A DNA stretch of 13,737 bases, from NCBI GenBank assembly GCA_022571535.1, contig JACZXR010000016.1:1-13737 (forward strand), given 5' to 3'. The notes below the pieces were generated by a model. That model was not told the DNA's origin. It ran no database searches and worked only from the letters and a program-made list of their open reading frames with translations. The stretch is from Deltaproteobacteria bacterium. Lineage in GTDB: Bacteria > Desulfobacterota > Binatia > UBA9968 > CAXXLF01. The number at the start of each line of letters is the position of its first letter. The stretch's first letter is position 1. Both the position numbers and the translations under genes were made by a program. Positions 1 to 6,766 of this stretch are shown piece after piece.

Positions 1-380
1 GCTTCACTCTTCTTTTCCGGCAGCTGATCCAGGAAACGCTCTTTCATTTCCAATTCCGGCCTGGGATTTTCTGATTTTTCCAGGGTCTCGCGCTCCTTTG
101 CCAGAATGGACTGCAGTTTTTCTCCGACCTGATCCAAGGCAGAGCGGATCTGGTAACGTTCGTAGAGTCGCCTTATCTCACGGGCAAGCTGTGACAACAA
201 CTCGTCAAGCCCGGCAATCTTCTCTTCTCCATTTCTCATCCCACGCTGAACCAGGCGACGCATAGCCTGCTGGAGATCCCCTGTGTCGTTCAGAAATTCA
301 CTGAGCTGGTCAAAGACACGCTCCGGCCTGGGCGCGTGTACCGGAGTCCCCATCCATCGGCTGTACCGAATACGATTCAT
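1..380 (-). CDS. Presumed VWA-domain partner of the ChlI-like ATPase, N-terminal part only
   Basis: Open frame of 126 codons from an ATG at 380 to the window edge with no stop, so the 3' part is missing. The visible N-terminus begins MNRIRYSRWMGTPVH and continues into a charged, helix-rich region (RPERVFDQLSEFL, then many Glu/Lys/Arg). No von Willebrand A domain or MIDAS motif lies within the visible part. The product is inferred from position: genes for this type of ChlI-like ATPase are commonly followed by a VWA-domain protein with a helical N-terminal region. The start lies 1 base from the TTAA boundary of the MITE-like element at 382-578. The only Shine-Dalgarno-like stretch (GGGG, 5 bases before ATG) is therefore supplied by the element's end. 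An internal ATG at codon 10 is possible but has no better ribosome site. The reading frame is secure; the function is moderately so. Confidence 0.6.
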   Translation of the reverse strand, partial: MNRIRYSRWMGTPVHAPRPERVFDQLSEFLNDTGDLQQAMRRLVQRGMRNGEEKIAGLDELLSQLAREIRRLYERYQIRSALDQVGEKLQSILAKERETLEKSENPRPELEMKERFLDQLPEKKSE

Positions 381-381
381 A

Positions 382-578
382 TTAACCCCGATCCGAAATT
401 AATCAGTCAAGGAAATCTTCCCTGATGAGAATCAGACCGCGACAAATACCTGTTTCAAACATGAATTAGTAACTCACCTTTAGTGTAGTTGCAGACCAAC
501 GATCAAAATGCCGGTAACTGGTGTCCTAAGCCGCTCAACATTGGAAATGCCTCGGTTATATTTTCGGATCGGGGTTAA
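382..578. mobile_element. MITE-like element, complete copy 1
   Basis: Non-coding segment of 197 bases whose ends are perfect 17-base inverted repeats: TTAACCCCGATCCGAAA at 382-398 and its reverse complement at 562-578. If the outer TTAA at each end (382-385 and 575-578) is a target duplication, the element proper is 189 bases (386-574) with 13-base inverted repeats. Another copy begins at 13611. There is no ORF long enough to be a transposase, so mobilisation in trans by a related insertion sequence elsewhere is inferred. The transposase family cannot be named: TTAA ends would suit one group, while the TA common to all three copies' flanks (TTAA, CTAA, TTAG) would also suit an IS630/mariner-type enzyme. 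It separates the ATPase gene from its downstream partner. Confidence 0.8.
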
Positions 579-655
579 CCACAAAGAGAGATAGAAAAAG
601 ATAGGCAAATCAGCAATCAGTATACAGCAACCAGTTTCCAGAACTGCCTTTTAAA

Positions 656-723
656 TTCTGTATTCTGACTTCTGTATTCTTGATACTAACCCTGGTCTCT
701 GTCTCCACCTCTATCTCTGTCTC
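656..723. repeat. Short direct repeats in the ATPase-VWA gap
   Basis: Between the MITE-like element and the ATPase stop codon lie two small direct repeats. TTCTGTATTCT occurs at 656-666 and 670-680 (14-base period). TCTCTGTCTC occurs at 696-705 and 714-723 (18-base period). A 9-base inverted pair AGAGATAGA/TCTATCTCT (587-595, 710-718) brackets the stretch. The rest of 579-728 is AT-rich, purine/pyrimidine-biased and has no recognisable gene, terminator or promoter. Such low-complexity spacer is probably degenerate intergenic sequence. Confidence 0.5.
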
Positions 724-728
724 ACCCA

Positions 729-2126
729 CTACTTTCCGTAAGTGATCCTTCCTCCCTCCACTTCCTTGTTAAGCTTTTGATGTAGATGAAGACCTTCTAG
801 AATAAACTCCGTTGCAGACGCCATGAATATCGGGGACTCCACTGTCCCAAGTGTCCGAATCGCACCCTTCAAACCCGGGATCTCTTTGATGCCCTCCATA
901 TAGTCCTCCGCAGGCATTCCATCAGAAACCTCCACTCCCCAACCCGAGTTAAAGTACTCGACAATTTCCTGGAGAGAGTTGGCGTTAAAGTACTGATCAA
1001 AGGTCTTCAGGACGGCCTTATTCAGAAGCCTCTCCACCAATTCATCTTCTCTTTTGTCCTCGCCCATATATTCAATTTCGATTTTTCCGTTTGTGGAGGC
1101 ATACAGAGAGTGCAAGTCACTAACTCGTGGCACCACTTCTTTTTCGTTAAGACGTAGCGCCCTTTTCTCAGCATTGCTGATGATGCTCTCATAATTGTTG
1201 ATACTAACCCTGACGCTAACACCTGAGGACTGATTGATCTCACTCGATTTACGAGCCTCGAATGTCAGACGGGCTAGAATCTCCTTCATAAATTCTGGCA
1301 GCAGAACTGCCCGGATGCGCAAGCTCAAGGGGGCAGCCTCCTGCTCCATGATGGCGATTTCGTCCTTCAAGTTCCGTGGGTAGTGAGTCCGGATCTGAAC
1401 ATCAAAGCGGTCTTTGAGCGGGGTGATAATCCTGCCGCGGCTGGTATAGTCTTCTGGATTGGCACTCGCTACAATGATCACGTCTAACGGCAAGCGAATC
1501 TTGTATCCCTTAATCTGGACATCCTTCTCCTCCATCAGGTTGAAGAGACCCACCTGGACCTTCTCCACGAGATCGGGAAGCTCATTGATGGCAAAGATTC
1601 CCCGGTTAGTCCGTGGGATCAAACCGTAATGGATGGTCTCTTCGTCGGCCAGGTATCTCCCTTCAGCTACCTTGATGGGATCGATCTCCCCGATCAGGTC
1701 GGCGATGGAGGCGTCCGGCGTAGCAAGCTTCTCTCCGTATCTGCGTTCCCGACCGATCCATTCTATGGCCAAGCCATCCCCCTCTTGCTCCAAACGGCGG
1801 CGGCAAACACAGCAGATTGGCGCAAGCGGATTATCGTTGATCTCGCACCCCTGGACAATGGGGATGACCTCGTTTAACAGTGAAACGAGACCCCGGATAA
1901 TGCGTGACTTGGCCTGCCCCCTTTCGCCCAAAAAGACCATGTGGTGTCCTGAAAGGATCGCATTTTCGATCTCGGGGACGACCGTGTCATCAAATCCGAT
2001 GATCCCCGGCAAAATACGCTCGCCCGTCTCCAAGCAGCGGACGAGATTCATCCGCATTTCTTCATGCACGGTAAGGACGGAATAGCCGCTCTTCTTCAGT
2101 TCCCCTACCGTCTTTGATAGCTTCAC
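729..2126 (-). CDS. Mg-chelatase (ChlI)-like AAA+ ATPase
   Basis: A 465-residue cytoplasmic AAA+ ATPase related to the ChlI subunit of magnesium chelatase and to MoxR-type ATPases; its substrate is unknown. Visible parts are the Walker A loop GERGQAKS (67-74), a Cys cluster just after it (C94, C105, C106, C108), a DLIGEIDP segment (143-150), a Walker B-type GIFAINELPDL (176-186) and a sensor region SANPEDYTSRGRIITPLKDR (221-240). Asn precedes the Glu in the Walker B, where most AAA+ proteins have Asp; I believe this is usual for this subfamily. The C-terminal third is the helical lid. The start is GTG at 2126, preceded by a purine-rich Shine-Dalgarno GGAGGAGGGAG. It lies 26 bases after lapA, so it is probably co-transcribed with it. 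The partial gene at 1-380 is its likely VWA partner. Such pairs usually act as chaperone-like or metal-insertion machines, but no specific role can be assigned. Confidence 0.88.
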   Translation of the reverse strand: MKLSKTVGELKKSGYSVLTVHEEMRMNLVRCLETGERILPGIIGFDDTVVPEIENAILSGHHMVFLGERGQAKSRIIRGLVSLLNEVIPIVQGCEINDNPLAPICCVCRRRLEQEGDGLAIEWIGRERRYGEKLATPDASIADLIGEIDPIKVAEGRYLADEETIHYGLIPRTNRGIFAINELPDLVEKVQVGLFNLMEEKDVQIKGYKIRLPLDVIIVASANPEDYTSRGRIITPLKDRFDVQIRTHYPRNLKDEIAIMEQEAAPLSLRIRAVLLPEFMKEILARLTFEARKSSEINQSSGVSVRVSINNYESIISNAEKRALRLNEKEVVPRVSDLHSLYASTNGKIEIEYMGEDKREDELVERLLNKAVLKTFDQYFNANSLQEIVEYFNSGWGVEVSDGMPAEDYMEGIKEIPGLKGAIRTLGTVESPIFMASATEFILEGLHLHQKLNKEVEGGRITYGK

Positions 2127-2152
2127 GCCGTATGCTCCCTCCTCCGAAGTGC

Positions 2153-2464
2153 CTAGCCGTTCTCTCCCGGAGCTAAGACCGCTCTTCCTCTCTCTTGACT
2201 GGTCCTAGCTTCTCTTTCAAGAGACTCGATTTCCTGGTCCTTTTGTCTTACGGTCTTTTTAAATGACCGCTGATCAATCATGAATCCAACCCCTGCCAGA
2301 AGTACACCAAAAAAAACCGATAACAGAATGAGGAGATAAAGACGTATGGGCGGTGTCTCATAGCCAAAATAGTGCAGGACCAACAGTTCGGTATTTTCCA
2401 TCGAAAAGGTAATCCCCACAATAAAAAGCAAGGTGAGAAAAACTGACTTAATGAGCTTGAACAT
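2153..2464 (-). CDS. lapA: LapA-domain (DUF1049) inner-membrane protein
   Basis: A small membrane protein of 103 residues. It has a transmembrane helix at about 5-22, a short periplasmic stretch with the family-like NTELLVLHYFG, a second helix at about 42-64, then a charged cytoplasmic coiled-coil tail (about 68-92, RQKDQEIESLEREA). This two-helix plus coiled-coil plan matches the LapA/YciS family. In Escherichia coli that protein works with LapB to control LpxC turnover and lipopolysaccharide synthesis; here the role is inferred. It overlaps the HIT gene by 17 bases, with an AAGGAAG ribosome site inside that gene, so translation is probably coupled. No lapB follows: the next gene is the ATPase. 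Position after ihfB mirrors E. coli. The symbol is given by family and synteny. Confidence 0.75.
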   Translation of the reverse strand: MFKLIKSVFLTLLFIVGITFSMENTELLVLHYFGYETPPIRLYLLILLSVFFGVLLAGVGFMIDQRSFKKTVRQKDQEIESLEREARTSQERGRAVLAPGENG

Positions 2465-2957
2465 CTTCCTTAATTAAGAAATCTTTGAAAAAAGGGCTCA
2501 AGCGGTCGTAACTCTCCATAAGGTGCTGCGGTATCACGCGGGTCTCGCCAACAGCTGCCATGAAATTTGTATCCCCATCCCATCTCGGAACTGCATGCCA
2601 GTGAAGATGGTCTTCCACGCCAGCGCCGGCACACCGCCCCAGGTTCATCCCCACATTAATCCCTCCTGGCTTCAACACCTTTTGAAGAATATGGACGGTT
2701 CCCCTCAGAGCTCGGCAGAGATCCAGATACTCTTCCGGCAAGAGCGAGGAGAGCTGATTGGTGTGTTTCTTTGGGGCCAGCAGGAGATGACCGCTGTTAT
2801 AGGGATATTTATTCAACATCACGGTAGTGTGAGAAGTTTGTGCCAGCACGAGACTGGAACGGTGATCGTCCCCGATCATCTTTGTACAAAATATGCACTC
2901 CTTCTCCTTGACGCCATCGACATAGGCCATTCTCCATGGAGCCCAAATTTGCTTCAT
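2448..2957 (-). CDS. HIT-domain nucleotide hydrolase/phosphorylase
   Basis: A 169-residue soluble protein of the histidine-triad superfamily. It has an N-terminal CxxC (C21, C24), a probable zinc site with nearby histidines. The NSGHLLLAPKKH segment (about 54-65) is followed by the triad GVEDHLHWHAVPRW with H117, H119 and H121, the last three alternating histidines being the nucleotide-phosphate site. The N-terminus KQIWAPWRMAYV and the GAGVEDHLHWH context resemble the Ap4A phosphorylase-like bacterial HIT group that acts on dinucleoside polyphosphates or AMP conjugates. The exact substrate cannot be read from sequence. The start codon lies in a 4-base ATGA overlap with the ihfB stop (2954-2957), which fixes the start and implies translational coupling. 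Length is normal for the family. Confidence 0.9.
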   Translation of the reverse strand: MKQIWAPWRMAYVDGVKEKECIFCTKMIGDDHRSSLVLAQTSHTTVMLNKYPYNSGHLLLAPKKHTNQLSSLLPEEYLDLCRALRGTVHILQKVLKPGGINVGMNLGRCAGAGVEDHLHWHAVPRWDGDTNFMAAVGETRVIPQHLMESYDRLSPFFKDFLIKEDVQAH

Positions 2958-3259
2958 TGAGAATCCTCATGATCAGGCTGTTCGTTGTTTACCCTCTGCC
3001 TCAACTCCTTACCAACCTTAAAGAAGGGAACTCTCTTAGCTGACACGGACACTATTGCTCCGGTTTTCGGGTTTCTCCCCCCTCGCGCACGACGGTGTTT
3101 GACCACAAAACTCCCGAATCCTCGGATCTCAATCCTTTCTTCCCTCTCCATAGCATCGACCATAGACCCAAAAATGGTATTGATAATGACCTCAGAATCA
3201 AAGCGAGAGAGGTGAGGAAACCTTCTATTAACTTCGTCAATTAAGTCTCTCTTAGTCAT
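2954..3259 (-). CDS. ihfB: Integration host factor beta / HU-family DNA-binding protein
   Basis: A 101-residue DNA-bending protein of the HU/IHF family. MTKRDLIDEVNRRFPHLSR begins the helical dimer body. RIEIRGFGSFVVKHRRAR leads into the DNA-gripping arm with GRNPKTG, including the proline that intercalates at the DNA kink, and FFKVGKELRQRVN closes the fold. The MTKxDLI start and place after rpsA match IHF beta rather than HU. IHF is normally a heterodimer with an alpha subunit, which is not in this window. The start is the ATG at 3259, with GGGAGG 4 bases upstream. A GTG further out (3283) would add eight residues lying over this ribosome site and is rejected. The 92-base spacer to sppA contains a TATAAA on the minus strand but no matching -35. 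The stop overlaps the HIT start by ATGA. Confidence 0.9.
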   Translation of the reverse strand: MTKRDLIDEVNRRFPHLSRFDSEVIINTIFGSMVDAMEREERIEIRGFGSFVVKHRRARGGRNPKTGAIVSVSAKRVPFFKVGKELRQRVNNEQPDHEDSQ

Positions 3260-3351
3260 AATGCCTCCCAACAAAACGGACACTAACAGTCATCCAGACA
3301 ACCCAGCGGCGTCCCGCCTCTGATGGAGTCACACTTTATATTGTCTTGGGA

Positions 3352-4248
3352 TCAAGATGGAGACCACTGGTACCTGAGTCCCCATCTCTCTCTATATTCT
3401 AACTGCTCACTCAATAATGAGAAAAGAAGTCGCTCCCACCAACTCCGTTTCCTCGTTCGGGCATAAACGATCTGAGGTTCTCCTTTAATCGAACCCCGTT
3501 TGGCAGCTAGCTCGATGGCGTCTTCCATAGTGCCTAGGACATCCACCAATCCCGCTGCCTTTGCCTGCTCACCAGAGTAAACCCTACCGTCGGCAAGTTT
3601 TCGAACCGTTTTCACTGGCAGTCTCTTTCCCCTCCCCCTCGCCACTGCACGAACGAACTGACCGTGGACATTTTCCACCAGGGATTGAAGGATCGCCTTT
3701 CCCTCAGGGGAAAGGGGCTTGAAAGGAGAACCGATATCTTTGTGAGGTCCGCTCTTGATGTTGTATCCCTTTAGACCAAGCATTTTCATCAACCCTTCCA
3801 CGTTCGCCAGTTCCATAATGACCCCAATAGAGCCGGTGACGGTCCCAGGATTGGCCACAATCTGATGAGCGGCGCTGGCAATATAGTAGCCTCCCGATGT
3901 CGCCATCCCTCCCAGGGAGGCAATCACCGGCTTTTTCTTTCTCAATTTCTCGATCTCCTCGTAGATCTCCTGTGTCGGCACTACTGCCCCTCCGGGAGAA
4001 TCGATCCGCACCACCACCGCCTTGATCCTTTTCGTATTCGCAAATCTCTTCAGGCTCTTTATCGCCTCACGTGAATCGTCAATAGATCCCTCGATCAGAA
4101 GCACGCCAACCCCTTCACCCCCTAAAAAGGTCAGCAGCCTCGGTTCCCCACCCGTGAAATAGGTATAGAAAAAAACCAGGACGAATAAGCACAAAATGCC
4201 GAGAAATAGAACACCTAATCCTTTTAGTAACGTATACCGATTGGTCAT
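3352..4248 (-). CDS. sppA: Signal peptide peptidase SppA, short 36K type
   Basis: A membrane-anchored serine protease of 298 residues that degrades cleaved signal peptides. One N-terminal transmembrane helix (about 8-30) places the catalytic domain outside the cytoplasm. Core motifs are VVVRIDSPGGAVVPTQEIYE (about 78-97), GGMATSGGYYIA with the nucleophile Ser118, GSIGVIM (139-145), and KSGPHKDIGSPFKP with the general-base Lys170. This Ser/Lys dyad is known for the family. Single-domain length fits the short bacterial SppA rather than the double-length E. coli form. The start at 4248 is preceded by GGGGA 6 bases away. It lies 23 bases after rpsA and 92 bases before ihfB. The C-terminal tail after residue 268 (RSWWERLLFSLL) is amphipathic and poorly conserved in style. 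Confidence 0.92.
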   Translation of the reverse strand: MTNRYTLLKGLGVLFLGILCLFVLVFFYTYFTGGEPRLLTFLGGEGVGVLLIEGSIDDSREAIKSLKRFANTKRIKAVVVRIDSPGGAVVPTQEIYEEIEKLRKKKPVIASLGGMATSGGYYIASAAHQIVANPGTVTGSIGVIMELANVEGLMKMLGLKGYNIKSGPHKDIGSPFKPLSPEGKAILQSLVENVHGQFVRAVARGRGKRLPVKTVRKLADGRVYSGEQAKAAGLVDVLGTMEDAIELAAKRGSIKGEPQIVYARTRKRSWWERLLFSLLSEQLEYRERWGLRYQWSPS

Positions 4249-4271
4249 GGACTATCCCCGAGAAAAAACTT

Positions 4272-6026
4272 TTATGGCTTTCCGCCTTTACCCTTTCTTG
4301 TGACCTGGGTCTCCTCATCCTTATCGAGTCTCAATTCTTCATTTAAGATCGTCTCGAAGGAAAACATTCCTGTCTCCTTCTCCCTCTTTAAGTAGGCCTC
4401 CATTTCCTTTCGCTCGCTGGATTTTCTTAAGGCACGGATACTGAGTCCGATTCTTCTCTCCTGGATATCGATATTGATAACCTCAGCATTAATGTGATCC
4501 CCAACCTTGAAAAGGCTGGACGGCTTATCCACCCGCTCCGTGCTCAATTGGGAAACGTGAATCAAGCCTTCGACCTTATCCTCGATTCGGACGAAAACCC
4601 CGAAATCAGCAATTTTGGTTATCTCCCCTTCGATTTTGGAGCCAACCGGATTCTTTTGGGCAATCAACTCCCATGGATCACCCATGAGCTGTTTAATTCC
4701 CAGGGAAAAGCGTTCATTTTCAACATCGATCCCCAGCACCTTGGCCTCGACACTATCACCCTTTTTATATAGCTCCGACGGGTGCTTGACCTTCTTTGCC
4801 CAATCAAGATCGGAAATATGGACAAGGCCATCGATTCCTTCTTCCACCCCGACAAAGACCCCGAAATCCGTTACATTGCGGACAGATCCTTTGATAACGG
4901 ACCCAATGGTATATTTTTCCTTTAACAGTAACCAAGGGTTGGGCATGACCTGTTTCAACCCTAAAGAAATGCGGTGACGGTTCCGATCAATGTTAAGCAC
5001 TACAGTCTCTACCGTCTCTCCGACCTGGACCACCTTGGATGGGTGCGAGACCTTTTTCGCCCAAGACATTTCCGAGATATGAACCAAACCCTCGATCCCC
5101 TTATCCAGCTCTACGAAGGCCCCGTAATCCGTCAAGCCTACCACCTTACCCTGCACACGAGATCCGATCGCAAACTTACTTTCGACAGATTCCCAGGGAT
5201 CGGGGGTGATCTGTTTCATTCCAAGTGAGATGCGCTCCCTTTCCGGATCAAATTTAAGAACCACGACTTTGATACTCTCTCCCACCTTGACCAAATCCGA
5301 AGGGTGGTTGATTCTTCCCCAAGACATGTCAGTAATGTGGAGGATTCCATCAATGCCGCCCACATCCACAAAGGCCCCGTACCCGGTGATGTTTTTTACC
5401 ACACCCTCAAGGATGACTCCTTCCTCCAAGATTTTCAGCGTATCTTTTTTAAGGGCCTCTCTCTCTTTCTCTATCATGGCTTTACGAGAAACGACCACAT
5501 TTCCACGCATTTGATTATATTTCAGGATGATAAAGCGATCCGTCTTTCCGACAAACTTGTCCAGATTGCGAGTGGCCCGGATGTCCACATGGGAACCGGG
5601 AAGAAAACCAGGCACCCCGACGTCTACATTAAACCCACCCTTCACCCTGGCCACGATGACTCCCTCCACCGGCGATTCTTCATGATAGGCCTTCTCGATT
5701 TTCTCCCAAATCTTGATGTCTTGTGCCATCTCCCGTGAAAGAACGATGTCTCCGTCATCACCCTCCGGCGATTCGAATAAAACATCCACCTCATCCCCTA
5801 CCTTGACCTGAATCTTTCCCTCACGGTCAAAAAATTCTTTCACGGGAATCTGACCCTCGGTCTTATAGCCCACATCAACCACCACATGAGTGGGGGTGAT
5901 ATCCACAACTTTCCCCTTGACAATTCCTCCCGGTTGAACAGCCTGTATGCTCTGTTCAAAGAGAGTCCGAAAGTCATCCTCGCCGCTTTCCCCTCCTGGT
6001 TTCTTACCCCCCTCACTTTGCGCCAT
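4272..6026 (-). CDS. rpsA: 30S ribosomal protein S1
   Basis: A 584-residue protein with six S1/OB-fold repeats at roughly 32-98, 117-182, 202-270, 287-357, 374-444 and 461-532. The later four carry the clear pattern GxV..ITdyGAFVxv..giEGLvHiSdmsW and end in RISLGxKQ. Domains 1 and 2 are divergent, as in E. coli S1 where they bind the ribosome, while 3-6 bind mRNA. A charged, lysine-rich tail follows. Length and domain count match classical six-domain S1. It begins on the base after the cmk stop codon (TAA then ATG, no gap), with GGGAGAG 7 bases upstream inside cmk, so it is tightly coupled to cmk. No ispH lies between or is fused, unlike some relatives. Downstream order sppA-ihfB is conserved in many proteobacteria. 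Confidence 0.97.
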   Translation of the reverse strand: MAQSEGGKKPGGESGEDDFRTLFEQSIQAVQPGGIVKGKVVDITPTHVVVDVGYKTEGQIPVKEFFDREGKIQVKVGDEVDVLFESPEGDDGDIVLSREMAQDIKIWEKIEKAYHEESPVEGVIVARVKGGFNVDVGVPGFLPGSHVDIRATRNLDKFVGKTDRFIILKYNQMRGNVVVSRKAMIEKEREALKKDTLKILEEGVILEGVVKNITGYGAFVDVGGIDGILHITDMSWGRINHPSDLVKVGESIKVVVLKFDPERERISLGMKQITPDPWESVESKFAIGSRVQGKVVGLTDYGAFVELDKGIEGLVHISEMSWAKKVSHPSKVVQVGETVETVVLNIDRNRHRISLGLKQVMPNPWLLLKEKYTIGSVIKGSVRNVTDFGVFVGVEEGIDGLVHISDLDWAKKVKHPSELYKKGDSVEAKVLGIDVENERFSLGIKQLMGDPWELIAQKNPVGSKIEGEITKIADFGVFVRIEDKVEGLIHVSQLSTERVDKPSSLFKVGDHINAEVINIDIQERRIGLSIRALRKSSERKEMEAYLKREKETGMFSFETILNEELRLDKDEETQVTRKGKGGKP

Positions 6027-6740
6027 TTAACTACTCTCCCTATTTATTATTTTGACCATATTCTTTTTAACTTCTTGCAAAATCTGATGGACTACCGAAT
6101 CGGCCTCAAGTGACGTTGAATCAATCAAGAGTGCATCCTCGGCCTTGCATAGAGGAGCGATTTTCCGCTCTTTATCTCTCCGATCCCTCTCGATCATTTC
6201 TTCAAGGGTTTGTTCCAGGGTCACCTTTTTCCCTTGAGCCTGAAACTCCAGATATCGGCGCCTCGCTCTCTCCTGCGGCGAGGCATCCAGAAAGATCTTT
6301 ACATCAGCTCGAGGAAACACAACCGTTCCGATGTCTCTTCCCTCAACTACCACCCCACCCTGCATCCCCATCTCCCTCTGAATCTTGACCATCCTCTCAC
6401 GCACCACCTTGAGGGCGGAAACCCTTGATGCCATCTGGCTGAGCTCGGGAGTCCGGATCTTATCTGTAACATCATGGCCATTGAGAAGAACCTTGAGGCG
6501 GCCCCTTTTCTCTATCAGATTTACCATAGTGTCATCCAGAACTTTCTTCAACGTTGCCTCGTCAGACAGGTCCAGCCCCTTTTGTAACACATTCCAAGCA
6601 AAGGCGCGGTACATGGCCCCTGTATCCATATACATATAACCTAATTCTTTCGCCAATCGCCTGGCCACTGTGCTCTTCCCCGCACCTGCAGGTCCATCAA
6701 TGGCAACAACGAGTCTCCCCACATGACGGTCACGAGGCAT
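6027..6740 (-). CDS. cmk: Cytidylate kinase
   Basis: A 237-residue cytosolic enzyme that phosphorylates CMP and dCMP with ATP. Motifs are the P-loop GPAGAGKST (16-24), DTGAMYRA (39-46) for nucleotide binding, VVEGRDIGTVVFP (121-133), and the lid/ERARRRYLE region with DRRDKER (176-182). A TTG at 6773 would add 11 residues and overlap the aroA stop. I prefer the ATG at 6740 because GAGGAC and AGGATGAGG lie just before it and the kinase core begins within ten residues. The stop codon directly abuts the rpsA ATG. The cmk-rpsA pair is one of the most stable gene neighbourhoods in bacteria. Placement right after aroA recalls the aroA-cmk-rpsA order of E. coli. Confidence 0.95.
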   Translation of the reverse strand: MPRDRHVGRLVVAIDGPAGAGKSTVARRLAKELGYMYMDTGAMYRAFAWNVLQKGLDLSDEATLKKVLDDTMVNLIEKRGRLKVLLNGHDVTDKIRTPELSQMASRVSALKVVRERMVKIQREMGMQGGVVVEGRDIGTVVFPRADVKIFLDASPQERARRRYLEFQAQGKKVTLEQTLEEMIERDRRDKERKIAPLCKAEDALLIDSTSLEADSVVHQILQEVKKNMVKIINRESS

Positions 6741-6766
6741 GTCCTCATCCTGGATTAAGTCATCTC

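Noticed and set aside
380..410. Outward promoter from the MITE end (TTGACT with GTTAAT, 18-base spacer, minus strand)
   Set aside because: The -10 would overlap the base before the ATG, so transcription would begin inside the coding region; it is unlikely to serve this start codon.
1633..2085. 150-codon plus-strand open frame opposite the ATPase gene
   Set aside because: A shadow of the ATPase coding strand; low-complexity Ser/Arg-rich translation and no family resemblance.
3260..3283. Longer ihfB product starting at GTG 3283
   Set aside because: The extra eight residues are encoded over the GGGAGG ribosome site of the ATG at 3259, and the family begins at MTKxDLI.
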